Of a DNA stretch of 64,000 nt, positions 1-12,400 are shown in pieces (within the stretch, counting starts at the first letter, position 1; each line of letters opens with the position of its first letter). The position numbers and the translations under genes are program-made. This DNA is from Xiphydria camelus (taxonomy: Eukaryota; Arthropoda; Insecta; Hymenoptera; Xiphydriidae), in NCBI GenBank assembly GCA_963678675.1, contig OY783196.1:17230138-17294137 (forward strand), given 5' to 3'. The notes under the pieces are model-generated. The model made no database searches and had not been told where the DNA came from. It saw only the letters and a list, made by a program, of their open reading frames with translations.

Positions 1-637
1 TTTGAAACATTTTCGAAACCGAAAAGATTTTGAAACTTGAAATATTTTTGAAACCGTACAAAAATTACAGAATTTGTAATTATCTATGAATTTCGAATGT
101 TACTAAAGTTCATTAAAGTGAAACTCACCAAAGTGTAATTTTTGTAATATAAAAAATAACGGAAACATGTATTTCAGGTTAATAATCATTCTTCTCGAAA
201 GCCTGTAATATACAACAATTGCAATTTTCAAAATTTTAACGTTGTAACACTCCGCGATTAACAATATGTTATATCTTTACGGTCACTCGGAGCCAACTAA
301 TAGTTTGTTTACTCCGAGTGACAGTAAAAATTGCAATTTTTTTTAGTTTTGGGAGGGAGGAACTTTCCCCGAGTTCCATCCCTCCCGTGAATCCGCCCCT
401 GATACCAAAATAAATGTCATAAATACCGTATCAAATTCCGACATTTTGAAGACTCATCGATGTTGTTTTCTGGAATGTCATGAGTTTCACAAAGTTGCAA
501 GGGTAAATTTGCCACCACGTCATTCTCCTGTGTTGTTACGTCAGATGGCGTGCATGGACGTTGCTTTAAAAATTGGAGGTTAATGAGCATCGAAAATTAT
601 TATAACGCTGAAATTGAGAAACTGATGGAAACTCACG
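1..637. other. AT-rich intergenic DNA, no gene seen
   Basis: I see no coding region here. A short imperfect inverted repeat lies near 286-325 (CACTCGGAG facing CTCCGAGTG). A purine-rich then pyrimidine-rich stretch at about 350-390 resembles the end of a repeat element, but no partner terminus was found. Confidence 0.4.
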
Positions 638-870
638 TTTTTCTCGCGACAAAAATCTTCGAATTCTTCTCGGTATTTTGGGTTCAAAGTTATCACTTTC
701 TTTAAACAATTGGAATGGTATCCAACGTCTGATTGTTTTGACAATGACAAGTTGCCGTACTGGAACTTTTTCCGATTGCGGAATTGAATTATTTTTATCA
801 GTTTGTTATAATTTTCGTCGCTACATCCATTGACATTGCCGTCTTCTCCACATAAAAAACACTTGACCAT
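638..870 (-). pseudogene. Zinc-binding N-terminal exon of a transposon-type protein
   Basis: On the minus strand an ATG at 870 opens about 77 codons. They start MVKCFLCGEDGN and later contain YHSNCLKK and KYREEFEDFC. The pattern is a CxxC pair followed some 45 residues later by an HxxC pair, a layout I associate with N-terminal zinc-binding segments of repeated, transposon-linked arthropod proteins. The exon ends at 638, just before a good splice donor (GTGAGT, read on the minus strand). No second exon was found downstream within the window edge. It may be the first exon of a gene extending beyond base 1, or an orphan fragment. The protein family is recalled, not searched. Confidence 0.4.
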
Positions 871-1797
871 CGTCGCATTAAGTAATGAGAAACCACGACA
901 AAATCGAAAAATTGGCACGTAAGCACACGAGGCAGTGACAATTGTGAAAAAATATATATGGTATGTATCAGTCGTACGCACACGTAAACGACAGACGCAC
1001 GACATTCTGTCCTTGTCTAGAGCGCGCATTTCAAACTGCGTTTTCGAATGGACTCGCGCAGCGAGTTAAAACCTCGGCAGCCTCACCTCCACAGGGGCGA
1101 AGGTGCAGCAGCCGGGTATTATTTTGAAGGAAATTTGATGAGCTTTCCAACGATATGTCATACGTCCATAAAAGCGATAGGTGTAGGTTAGTTAATCAAT
1201 ATTGTCATATTGGACATCGGCAGCCACCCTTAAAGCAGGGGATGAGAGGTGGCAGCCGGGTATTGGAAGGTCCATTTTATTGCCCCCTATCTAGTGAAAT
1301 TGAAAATTTTCATAACAGCAATGAGTGAAGTACCTTGCACAATTTCATTTGTTAACAATTTGTTATAAGATATAAAGCAGGGGGTACGACTTTGGCTGAA
1401 AAGCAATTAGTATTGTGCGGTACATTGCCAACTGTTTCGAGTAAAAATTTGTCATAAAAGCGATCGACCCAAATTTTTGCGGTGGGCTCCCGCACTATTA
1501 CCGCGGTGTATAATTCGGAGCACCTGGTACAGGCACACCACAGCCTTTCCTTTTTGCCGAGTAAAGTAGCGAGTGGGACACCTTGTACATGTATTTACAA
1601 TTTGTGGAAGTTGCGAATCATCTATATGGCTGTATAATTCATACACCCCCCCATCTAATATAACGTTCGTTATTACTGTAGAATATCCCCACGTACCGAC
1701 AGTGTACGCGCGTAACAATAAATTGGAGAGGCGCGGGTATAACTCGTACACTTATAGCGTATACAGGAGTATGGGTATAAGCATTCGCGTACGCGTA
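871..1797. other. Intergenic, no gene seen
   Basis: Two related blocks that include GCAGCCGGGTATT occur near 1110-1120 and 1250-1262, suggesting a decayed repeat. Open frames at 1452-1800 on both strands overlap each other and resemble nothing I know. Confidence 0.35.
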
Positions 1798-1800
1798 TAA

Positions 1801-2134
1801 AGCTGGGTCTTCACTGCGCGAAACTGTTTCGCGAAACTAGTCTCGCCTCGTGTATACTTTGTACTCACCCCGAAACTTGCTTCGCGAGTATGTTTCGAAG
1901 TGAGCCAAACGTCAGTCGGTTTTTGATCGCGCATCAAAGAGCTTCGCCTTCCGAGTGCCGCCAGTGTGAACGTGCACCGTGTTTCGCCGGCACCAGTGTC
2001 TCGCGCAAACTGGCGGCTCACCTTATTTTCGCCTGGAACCCGAAACGTTTCGTCCCGACATTCGCCGAACATTTTCGCGAAACATTTTCGCGAAACAATT
2101 TCGCGAAAGAGTTTCGCGCAGTGAAGACCCGGCT
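1801..2134 (+). mobile_element. Harbinger-like MITE, copy 1 (334 bp)
   Basis: The ends are inverted repeats of AGCYGGGTCTTCACTGCGCG. The element is flanked by a direct TAA on both sides (1798-1800 and 2135-2137). Two further loci in this window carry the same family, also with 3-bp TAA or TTA duplications. TWA target duplications are typical of PIF/Harbinger elements. There is no transposase, and the long open frames inside are by-products of the GC-rich palindromic sequence (GTTTCGCGAAAC repeats). Confidence 0.85.
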
Positions 2135-2137
2135 TAA

Positions 2138-2674
2138 GGCGATGTAGCGAGGACGAACGGTGGAAGACTATATACGTATATATCGAAGTTATATCGCCAG
2201 TCTCTCTACCAATTTAAATACAAGAACTTCGTACAGGTGAGCCCCTCTCGGTAGGGTACTTTCTCTCACTCCTCGAGCCCCAAATAACGATTATTACGCG
2301 TGACTCGCGTACCGAAATGATCGCCAGGGCTGTTCTCCTTCTCTCCGTCTCTCTCTTTCCTCTTACCTTTACATAAGTCTCCCCCTCTTTATCTTTCTCT
2401 CTCTTTCTCTACATGTTACGCGAGATCTTGTCTGCCACGATGGTCGTGTCCCTCTCGCGTTCTTCGCGAGGAGGAAAGGTTCCTCGTGAACGCGTCTCGT
2501 AAAAGTTAGACCCCCCCCCCCCTCTCTCTTACATTTATATATATTTCGCCGCTCCCACGACTCCCGCCTATCTGCGCGCGGAGATCGACCGCTTCGTGAG
2601 AGGATCGATCGTGCCTGCTTCTTTTTTGACGGTCGTTCTTTCTCTCGCCACTTATATAAATAGATATAGATATA
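2138..2674. other. Pyrimidine-rich low-complexity spacer
   Basis: Contains CT-rich microsatellite-like sequence (about 2330-2412) and a C run followed by CT repeats near 2511-2530. No convincing gene. Confidence 0.4.
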
Positions 2675-2967
2675 CAGGATGTATTTTTCACCACTGTACG
2701 CCCCGTTTATTTCCGTTATTCGGAATTTTACGAAAAAGTCGTTCGGAGAGAAGCTGTTCGGTGTCGAGAGGGATGTGTGATGCGTGCGATAGGGTTTTGA
2801 CAGCACGCGCTGTTTACGAGATACGAAGGTTATCGTTAGTATTTTAAATGGAACTTGATATCCTTCTCGGCAGAAAATAATTTTTGTCCGAAAGATTTTT
2901 TCATAAAATGGTAAGTAACGGAAATAAACGCGATATATATGTATGCGGTGGTGAAAAATACACCTTG
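2675..2967. mobile_element. Palindromic MITE, ends CARGRTGTATTTTTCACCAC
   Basis: The left end CAGGATGTATTTTTCACCAC is mirrored by the right end, whose reverse complement reads CAAGGTGTATTTTTCACCAC. Internal parts also pair (TTTATTTCCGTTA on both arms). No coding capacity. The target duplication was not clear. Confidence 0.7.
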
Positions 2968-3017
2968 TTTATTAGATTTCTGAATACGTATACTCGTACT
3001 ACAAAGTGATATACCTT

Positions 3018-3341
3018 ATTCGCTCCGTGTGTACGAACACCATTATACTTCAGTGAACATGTATGGCAGTATGTGTGCAAAGCTAATGTACCTGAAGTTT
3101 CGAACGTTCATATTAACGAAAATTTTCGACTTTAAGAGACCATGGCCAATGTTGAGTTTATTGATTAATTTATTTCCGATAGTCGCCCTGTTCGCAAAAA
3201 TGTCTTTATAAAGAACTTTAGGCACATGAAAAAGTCCTAGATGAAGTTCCGATCCAAAAAACAGAAAACGCTGCGGATATGCATGTGTATAATCACACAC
3301 GCTCACTAAAGTACAACTGTGTTCGTACGCACGGAGCGAAT
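3018..3341. mobile_element. MITE with terminal inverted repeat ATTCGCTCCGTG
   Basis: The left end ATTCGCTCCGTGTGTACGAA is matched in inverse orientation at the right end, with one difference (GTGCGTACG). Pairing extends roughly 38 bp on each side. No coding capacity. Family unknown to me. Confidence 0.65.
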
Positions 3342-6300
3342 CCCACTCAGACGTCCCTGATTCACGGCACAATTATGTCAAGCTAAGGCTGCTTTAAGTT
3401 TTCTTAATGTTTACGTCAAATTAACAGAAATCATTTGTTACAAGTGTAAATTGCAAATGATACTTCAAATGTAGATCATGGCGTGATCTAAATTTGACGT
3501 TATAAATAAATTTACGTAAAATTTAACTTGCCGAATCACAGTAGTAAGTAAAATTTACTTATTATTTTCGAAACATAATTTCATCATTTAATTACATAAA
3601 TAACAGTGCCAAGGGAGGACTCATAAAAAACACACGTTTGCTGCACGCCGTGATCTAGGTTTGCTACAAAATTTACATCATAATATGTCTGGCTGGGATA
3701 TTTCGTAGTAAATGGACTCTGCGGTTGCCTTCTGTCAGGCGCAGCTTAGAGCTTGTAATACCGCGCCTGCGAGAGGCAACCACGAGAACCAATTACCGCG
3801 AAGTATAAAGCATCGCTTTCTACGTGTACCTCCGTTTGTCTTTTCAAAAAATGCGAATAAAAGGAGCACCTCACAAAGGGGAGCATCGAGGGGCAAGAAA
3901 GAATTACCTTGCACTCGCGATTTAAATTCGGGTCGGCGCGCGACCACGTTTCAATTTACGAGACGAAGCCCCTTCAAGAAAGCGGGACACACCGCGGAGA
4001 GACTCCAGGCGGAAATGAGTGACGGCGACAACGACGACGACGACGGGACCGTGGCAGAGACAGGTGGATCGAACCGATGCGAAGCGAGGCGAAGCGTATC
4101 ATTACTTCTCGGGGACAATATATCGCCGGTTTAACCTGATTTCTGTTCTTTCGACTTCCACTTCTGACAACGAGGAAGTGGATTTACCGCGGAGAGTTTA
4201 CTTTCGTACGTTTTATCTTAGTCCGCTTCCTGGGAGAGGTGCGCGACAACTTTGACGATGGCGAGTTGGTTCGATTGGCATTGAGAAAAAAAAACGGTAT
4301 ATTCAATTAAATCGATGTTTGCGGGTGGGGGAATGAGGAATTAATTGCTCCAACTAATAAATTTGGTTATAACGATTAACAACAGCTATATGAAGGGAAC
4401 AGCCTGTAGTCCATTCAAGCCAATTATTAGTCCAAGTACATTGCAGTCCTAAATTTGCATTTCTCCACCCGTAACCGCCGATTTAGTCAAATCTATATTT
4501 TTTTCTCAGTATGTAATCGCGTATTGGTCCGTAACTACGCTTTCACAGTTGGAAATATTGTATTGGAAACGGTCCACCCTTTTATGTAAGTTAAGATCAA
4601 CTGATTCTTTGTGTTAATTTTAACACACTGAGAAAAAAATTTGCTTCCTTGAAAAAAAAGTTTTTTGGATAGTCCTGAGAGCACGTTTATTCGTTTCGAA
4701 TAAATACCGATTTGATCCAAATAACATTGAATTAAATGAATAATATTCATATTCGTCCAACCGATATTTTAATCAACTAGACTTAGATTCAAGCGTAGAT
4801 ATACTCTTAGGACTAATCAAAAACATTTTTATTTCGATCAAGCCAATTTTTTTCTCAGTGTGGAAAGAATGTTGAACTAACACGAAGAATTTATTTTAAC
4901 AGACAATAATGGGTGGGCCGTTTTGAACGCAAAATTTCCGACTGTGTATACTAAAAAGCTTTTATGATAAACTTTATGTCATTTTTATACAGTTCTTGTC
5001 ATACAAGTTTTTCCATTAAAATTACCATACATGATTCAAAACAATTAAATTTACTATACATTTGATTTAAATTAACCAAAAAACTACTTTAAATGTACCA
5101 AAAATGAAGCATCTTTCCAGCAAAAACTGTAAAATTCAAAAGTCTTCGAAAATAGCAAATCATTCATAGCGATTCTTCACATTACTGCGTCTGACTTGTA
5201 ATTTTACAATACTTTTGTATAGAATGTACAATTAGTTGTCATATCGTACGATCAAGTGTAAAACGGGCTTTTTTCATTTGTTTCTCCGTTTGATTAGCGC
5301 AGAGTTATGTCTTGTTTCAATACAGACGTACGAGGTATCGGCGTGAGTAAAGTGGCAATAAAAGAACGATTTATGAGAGCTTACGCGTGGATTCGTAAAT
5401 TTTCTACCCTGATTCATCTCCTGAAAGAGCGTGATGACGTCTACGATGAAATGGATCGGTGATGGAAGCAAGTTAGCAGAGCCAAGAGGAGCACGATCCA
5501 GAGCAAACGAAACTCGTTATACGTAACTAGTTATTATGCAGAGAAAAAAGCGGTAGCACTCGGGTTCGTAGCGTGTTATTCGTTATCGACGCGAGTGAGT
5601 TTTTTAATAACGACAAAAAAACTCCGAGAGAAACTGCAGTCGAGCACTACACTTGTGAAGTTGAGGAAATCATATGTAATATATATAATATATATCTTTT
5701 TGACGCATAATAATAATATTCGTCTTAGCAACAACAGTCGTTGCCACTGTCGTTAAAAAAATTGCACAACATTTTAGTCGCTAGGTCGACGGTGAATTTT
5801 TTTCGAGTGCCGTAAATGATTTCGCAAATTTTCGACCTCGATCTCTCGTCTAAAAGAGCGAACTGACCTCAGTAACAAAGGCGATTGGTCATGCAAGTGC
5901 ACGGAGCGCGTTAGAAGAGGCTCGGGTCCAGAAGATTCAAGATTTACTATATATATTACAAGTCGTGTTACAGAGTGGAGCAAGGCTAGGCGGTCTTATA
6001 GTTGCATCAATTTCAATCACGATTTCCTTGTTACTTAAATTAACTTTTAAACTATATTGCAACATATTTTTCTCGTAAATTGAAATGTACTCCTTAGGTA
6101 ACTACTTAGCCAATTTTTATAGGCCAAATGTTCGATGATATATAATTAACTCCGTTGGAAGTAGAAAATTGCGTAACGTTTCGAGTGTCCATGACCTTCC
6201 ACAGTGGAAACGATCGAGGTCGGAAGCGCATCGAGCGTAACGGTAGAAGGTCAAGACTCGCTGCGCATGATTAGTTATCACATATGCAATTTTGCCTAAC

Positions 6301-9300
6301 ATCTCGATAATTATGAGACTTCGATTTATATTAGTACAGAATTTTTTATTAAAGATTGTGATAATTTTTAAACAAGTATTTAATCAAATATGAGTTTCTT
6401 AATTACGTCAAAAACTAACAAATCGCTCCCGATTAAAATTATAAGCGCTTCGGCAATTATAATAGCATTTTTCTCGACAAAAAAATCGAAACAAGGAAAT
6501 CGACAATAAAATTAAATCAGAGGGTTAAGAAATGTCATCAAAGGAGATAACACTGAATTCCTTGACTTTCGATTTCTGTTCCACCCCCTTGAAAACCTAC
6601 CAAATCCACGATAAATCGATCGATCGACATCCTAAGCGCTCGGAGTAAGTCGGAAGACGGCCGATCCGGAGGAAACGAGACTCGCCGTATACGCACTGAG
6701 TTACCATATACACATAGAAGCGAGGTCGACGCGAGTACGTTGACCCAGCTGCGACTAGCCGAGGCGGTATTGCACCTGCCCGACTCGGCTTGGCGAGATA
6801 AGGTCGGGCGACCCGAATCGTCTTTTTTTTTCTCTGTGGGTTCACCCCGCGTAGATCTCTCGCGGTGTCGCGTCGCGTGCATCTATGTACATCGATATAC
6901 GCTTACCTCGACCGGAGAAGGTTACCCCGTACCGGGGATAACATCTTCGTCCGCATTAAGCAATGTCGACTCCGTCGGGCGATGAAGACGCTACGGCTGC
7001 GGAATGACAGATCCTTCTGCCTCCTCGAGATAGCAATTATCTAAGTAATATAGTTACATTCTTGAGTCGACCTCGTGTCCCATATATTTATGAACCTTGA
7101 GTGAACGAAATTAGACACGTACCAGCGTACAGTGAATAAGGCAGGGAGTTCGTTATCTATGTAGGTATCCTTCCACTCCCGGTGAGTACCCGGTATTCGT
7201 GCGGACTCTGTACGCGAGAGGAGGCATAGGTACACCTGCAGATAAGACAATAAACGGGGCCGTTTTCCCGTTCAGTCGCGGACGTTCGCCTCGATTGCGA
7301 TTATCTCTCGTACCGTTTGCTGGTGTTGATATTCGACTTGTCGAATCGAGATGTAGACTTCGAAGGGGCATTGTAGCAATCTGTTCGTAAAGTTCACGCG
7401 TAAGGAGATATGGAGGCAGTTGAAGTGCTTGCGCGTCATTGCGCGAGTGGAATAGCTCCGCTCTGTCTTGCGGATAAATATATGTACAGGGTATTTCGGG
7501 AGGGAAGGCTGCGCTGTGGACCACTACTCTCACGCCTGGATGATCCGAGAGAAACGTATTGTGAACTACTGGGGTGAAGTAGTAAGAAACAGTTACTTTT
7601 TTCACTTGTTCACCTGAGTCATCCGGAAAATTGTTCATAACGCTGTTGATTATGTTCAGTGTCTACCAAAATTGATGGTACTTACATGTGTTTCTTCATG
7701 CATCATTATCAAAGAGAACGCTCAATGCTCTTCTCATTGTTAAAAGTACTATGAAAATATACAATAAGAGGGTTAATCTTGTACTAATTGTAAAAATGTT
7801 TATCGGGATGACAAATACCTTCTGCAATAAATAGCAGGAAATTTGGAAGCTGAGAGGAACAGAAAATATGACGATGCTGAGAAGGAAAAGAGAGACAAGG
7901 AGAGAAAGAAAGTTGAAGAAGAAAATAAAAAAAGGATTTAGAAGGAAAGAAAAATAATTACGATGGATGAAGAAAGACTGAAATATATTAGGTGTGCAAC
8001 TTTGCTCCCGCCGTTTTCCTATATGTCGCTTACGAATAAAACGGCGGAAGCAAAATTGTTCACCTAATGCATGAAAATGCGATTAAAAATAAAGACTTGA
8101 AAGAAGGGGCATTAGCGCAGACTATGCTGGAAAGTATGAATACAGTATAGAAAGAAGTAGGTACTAAAAGATATGTGTGAAATGGAAAATATCGCAAAAT
8201 CTGTTGAAAAAAAATCCCATTTGATTTCAGAATGTTTTTTTAAACCAAGAATGTATTATAGTTATACATCATGCTTTTATTTAAATAATGTTTGCCATTT
8301 CATTATGTGTTCATGATATTAAGAAGTTTATCAAAATAATGTGATTTAATGATGTTGATGATAATAAGAATAATGTAGCAATGAAGATATTGGCACAATG
8401 CTCCTAAAAATATTTACTTTAGCTCTCTACCCGTGGGCATTTTTTATCACTTTTCGATTACTTTTCCATCACTTTTCATGGTGAATATCACTTTTCTCAC
8501 TCATTTAGAACCGTAGAGACCATTACCAGTTCTGGGACTAGAGCTGCAGAGTTTTCGAAACTATGCAATTTTAGATGAAAACGTTTTTTTTCCGTCCGGC
8601 CAATTGGCCAAGAGCCATGTTAAGTTGGGATAATTGGGGATAAATATACGTATAGGGTATTTCGAGAAGGAGGGCTGCGCTGTGGATCACACTACACTCT
8701 CGACTGGATGGTCCGAGAGAAACGTGTTTCGGATTAGAGCTGCAGAGTTTTCGAAACTATACAATTTTAGATTGAAACATTTTTTCTCCTACCGGCTAAT
8801 TAGACATGAACTATGATAAATTGGGACAATTTATTGACGCCCGGCTATCACGATTCGCAGTGACGACTAAGGGTCAATTTAATGTTCCAAAGTGCGACGC
8901 TCTCTCCGCGATGCTGATCGCAACATTCGTTTTAACTTTAGTTACCTACATATACTTATTCGTCGTGTAGTATTTTGAAATATTGACGGACGTTAAATCA
9001 CCGAACGCAAAATAAAGTATATCCATTACCCGTATCGATATATCAGAGAAGTACATAAGTACCCAACCCGTACGGCTGTCCAGATATTCATGACCGACCC
9101 GACTACATATATCTATGTACACGAGTATCCAGATAGCGCATAGAGACGTTCGCCCATATGTATATTCGCACGCGGCGCACCAGACGCACGAGCATCTCCA
9201 CGGCGCGTCTCTTGACCTCACTTTCTCGGGTCAATCGTTTAAGTATGCGGCGCCTTCTCGAGTCGATTGCTCGCCGGTCCGCCCGTCCATTATCGATCGA

Positions 9301-9495
9301 AACGGACGTGCCTGTATCTCGAACGACGGCCGGTCCGGTCCCCGTCTTCTGGGCAATATCGCCCCCCGTTGCTCCCCGGAATCTCGAGTCTCGTCACGCC
9401 TGCGAATCGGCGAGGAAAAGTCACCCGCCGCTACCTTTTTTCCGGTTTACCGTACCAGTGTGCTCGAAGTAAGATCGAACGATGTTTCCTTGCAG
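3342..9495. other. Long intergenic region upstream of rols; no confident gene
   Basis: An open frame at 3712-4134 carries an Asp run (GAC repeats near 4025-4043) but resembles no protein I know and has no splice context. Purine-rich sequence occurs at 7850-7960. The stretch could hold 5' exons or regulatory DNA of rols, because the first identified rols exon begins with a splice acceptor, but I could not place them. Confidence 0.4.
7472..8800. repeat. Dispersed direct repeat, two divergent copies
   Basis: About 90 bp at 7472-7564 (beginning GGATAAATATATGTACAGGG, containing GGCTGCGCTGTGGA and CCGAGAGAAACGT) recurs at 8638-8729 with scattered changes. A second direct repeat (GAGCTGCAGAGTTTTCGAAA) occurs at about 8540 and 8736. 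No inverted ends or open frame were seen, so these are probably remnants of one repeat family. Confidence 0.55.
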
Positions 9496-12400
9496 ACCTG
9501 GCGCAGATTCGAGCGTTGGTGGAGTCGACCGGGATGGGAGGATCGACTTGTCCCTCCTGCGAGATGCCCTTCGACAAAGGGAAGAAGCGACGCCTCATCG
9601 ACGCCTGCGGACACGAGCGCTGCTACTCCTGCCTCTTTCGCAGCGAGGCCTGCCCGCTATGCCTCTACGAGACCGGAAACGGTGACTACAACGAGGACGA
9701 CCGTCTCGAGGGCGATCCCTTTCGTGGAGGAAACGCTTACGGCTACGGCTACGGCTCCTCCTCGGGACCGATGTCCGTCCTGTCGTCGGTGGACGATTGG
9801 ATCGAGGAGTCTTCCGCCGTCAATTCTCTCTGCGGAAGCCCGAGACCTGCGCGGATCAAGGCATCGGCGCCGAGGGCGAAAAATCCTCCGCCTCCGCCGG
9901 TACGCAGCTCACAAGTAAGTCTGGGAGGATCTGCTGTGATGTTTCGCTTCTCGCGTGGACAAGATCAGGTGACAAAAAGGACTCACATTGTAGAGAGATA
10001 TAGGGACCTCTGCGTTAGAGAGGGTTTAGTAGGATGCACGGGTAGCTTTCGCATGCAGTACAACAGATCATAAAGAACATGTGCAGCGTGAGGCGAATAG
10101 CAGAATGTGCACGGTCTCCCACATTTTCTGCATTTTATTATTTCGAGTAAGAAACTCTGCAATTCGGACTCGTTCAACGCCTACGCTGCGCTGATAGAGA
10201 GAGGTTCGGGAGTAAGTCGAAACCAGAGCAGACGCGGTGTGGTAGTCGATGACCACTCGAATCGCGCGGCTCCAGGATCCTCGGCCCGTCAGCCAGTCTG
10301 TATGTATAGCGGTCAAGTAGCACCGCGCTTTGTCCGCACGTCGGTCACTCGACCATCTCCGCGTTAAGTTTAGCGCGAGTCGGCCTTCACTGTGAACATC
10401 AAGAGATGCGAGCATTTGCACGCCTACCTATAGATAGTTTATAGAGTCCGATCTTTCTCTTCGTTCGCAGCAGAGAGATGCACTCGATAACAGGCAGGTC
10501 GCCCAGCCAGCGAAGGGTGTGAAAGGAAAGCCACCGGTACTACCAGACTCCACGACGTCCCAAGCCAGGCAGAGGTCCGTCATGGCGCAAAGTAAGTCTT
10601 TTCTCGTTGTTACGTAAAACAACTGTATCTCTCGCCTCTTATCTCGTTTGACTTACTCTCCTCCTTCCACCTTGTCAGGCTGTCCAACGCCTCCGAACCA
10701 GCGAAGGAGGTTCTTCCTCAACCCGAAAGTCCTAAGGAGTCCTTTCGTGCCTCAGAGGGTGTCGAGGAGACAGGCCGCGACCCCCGAACAAAGTGGAAAC
10801 GACAATCCCTCCGCATTGTCAGGTATGGTATTCATCTTGAAACGCTCTGCTTTCGCTCTGTCTCTCTCCTACATATGTGCCCATTGTATTATCCCTGTAA
10901 TGAAAATTGCGCGGTGTACGGAGCAAACGGAAGATACCACTGTGCAAAGTCTTCGTTGGTGGTCGGCGTTTGTAACTAAACAGAGCTATTGTACACTCGC
11001 GTCCGCACAGCATGGATGACATCGTCGTGGGAGGGAAAGTCACGATGGCCAGGGCTCGTTCTCGGAAAGATCAAGTCTCTGTGGAGCAGCAGTCAAGGAG
11101 ACACTAGTGACGGATTGAATCAGCTTATCGGCTCCACGGACAAAGTCACAGGCAGGACAAATTATGCAGAGACGAGTGATGGTTTTTCGTTGAGGGGTGG
11201 TTTTGAGTTTGCTTCTTTTGATTGCCCGAATACTCAACTTCCCTTTCCATATCCGCTAGCTAGTTGTACCATTTTACAGCTAATTCGTTCGCCCTTGCAG
11301 CGTGTCCCGATTCAGGAATGGCTCTTTGAATTTTGATCGAATGGAAAGCATGAAACACACTTTCCTAACGTGTACGACATTGTACAATGATAATGTTGTG
11401 CGTATTAACTGGCTGATTAAATGCCGTAAGCGATTTTGCCACCTCTTTATTGTAGGAGTGTTGATCCCGCATTTTGGAAAGTGGAATGACATGTTTTATA
11501 AACTTGTTTGCTGATTAACGACAATTAATTTTGGTCTTCAAAGGGATCTCCGAAACCGTTTCTGCGATTGGAATTTTAATTATCATCGAGATAAGAACCG
11601 CATCCGTCATTGTTTATCTTTCGTGTTCACAGATGACGAGGGAGGAAACGTCAAGCCACTGCTATCCAAAGCGAGGAAATCATCGCAGTCGGATCTGTAT
11701 ATGCGACTAGGACTACTTCTGGGCGGGGGTCACTCGCGTGGCAATGGAAGCACTGATATGGCGGGTCTCGCGGGCATTTCCAGTGGCGCCGCTTCCGGTC
11801 CCGGCGTGTGTCCTAGACCGCAGATACGGCTGAACGACGGTCAGGGCCATGATAGTTCGGCGGCTTCCTTCAGCAGTCTGACCAGCTTTGAAACGCAAAC
11901 GTTAGCCTCGACCAACACGAGTCCGGTCTCCACCCTCACCGGAACTTCCAGCGAGGCGGAAGCGGCTGCCGCCCTGCGATTACCCATCAAGCTTCCCAAG
12001 GGAAAGACCAAGGGAAAGGGCAAAACGAGGGACTGCGACAGTGCCGGGAGTTTGGCGTCCATCTCTACTTCCGTATCCGGTTCGACGTCCATGTCGATGT
12101 CCATGTCGGTGTCCGTATCCGGACTCTCGAACGGTAGTTGCAGTCCTCTCACGCCCAGAAGACATTCCGTGACGACGACACAGCCGGGTCAAGTGGAAGA
12201 GCTCGGACAGTTCAAGAACAGAAGGTCCTGCGCGAGGAGGTCGGCTAGAGCGGCGAACGTGAAAGGATCCGTTGATCCAAAATGTAAGGAGAGGAAATAC
12301 GAAATGCTTTCCAAGTGGCGTACGATAGTACGATATGATATAATTTTGATCTTTCCAGTGCGATTTGCTCAACATCCTACGGCACAATTGACTTTGAAGC

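Noticed and set aside
3712..4134. Open frame of 140 codons with an Asp run
   Set aside because: No family resemblance, no splice context, and the Asp run comes from a GAC simple repeat.
9115..9918. Long open frame of 267 codons overlapping the RING exon
   Set aside because: It is in another frame from the RING exon, Arg/Ser-rich and family-less; the overlapping frame has a clear RING finger and fits the splice pattern.
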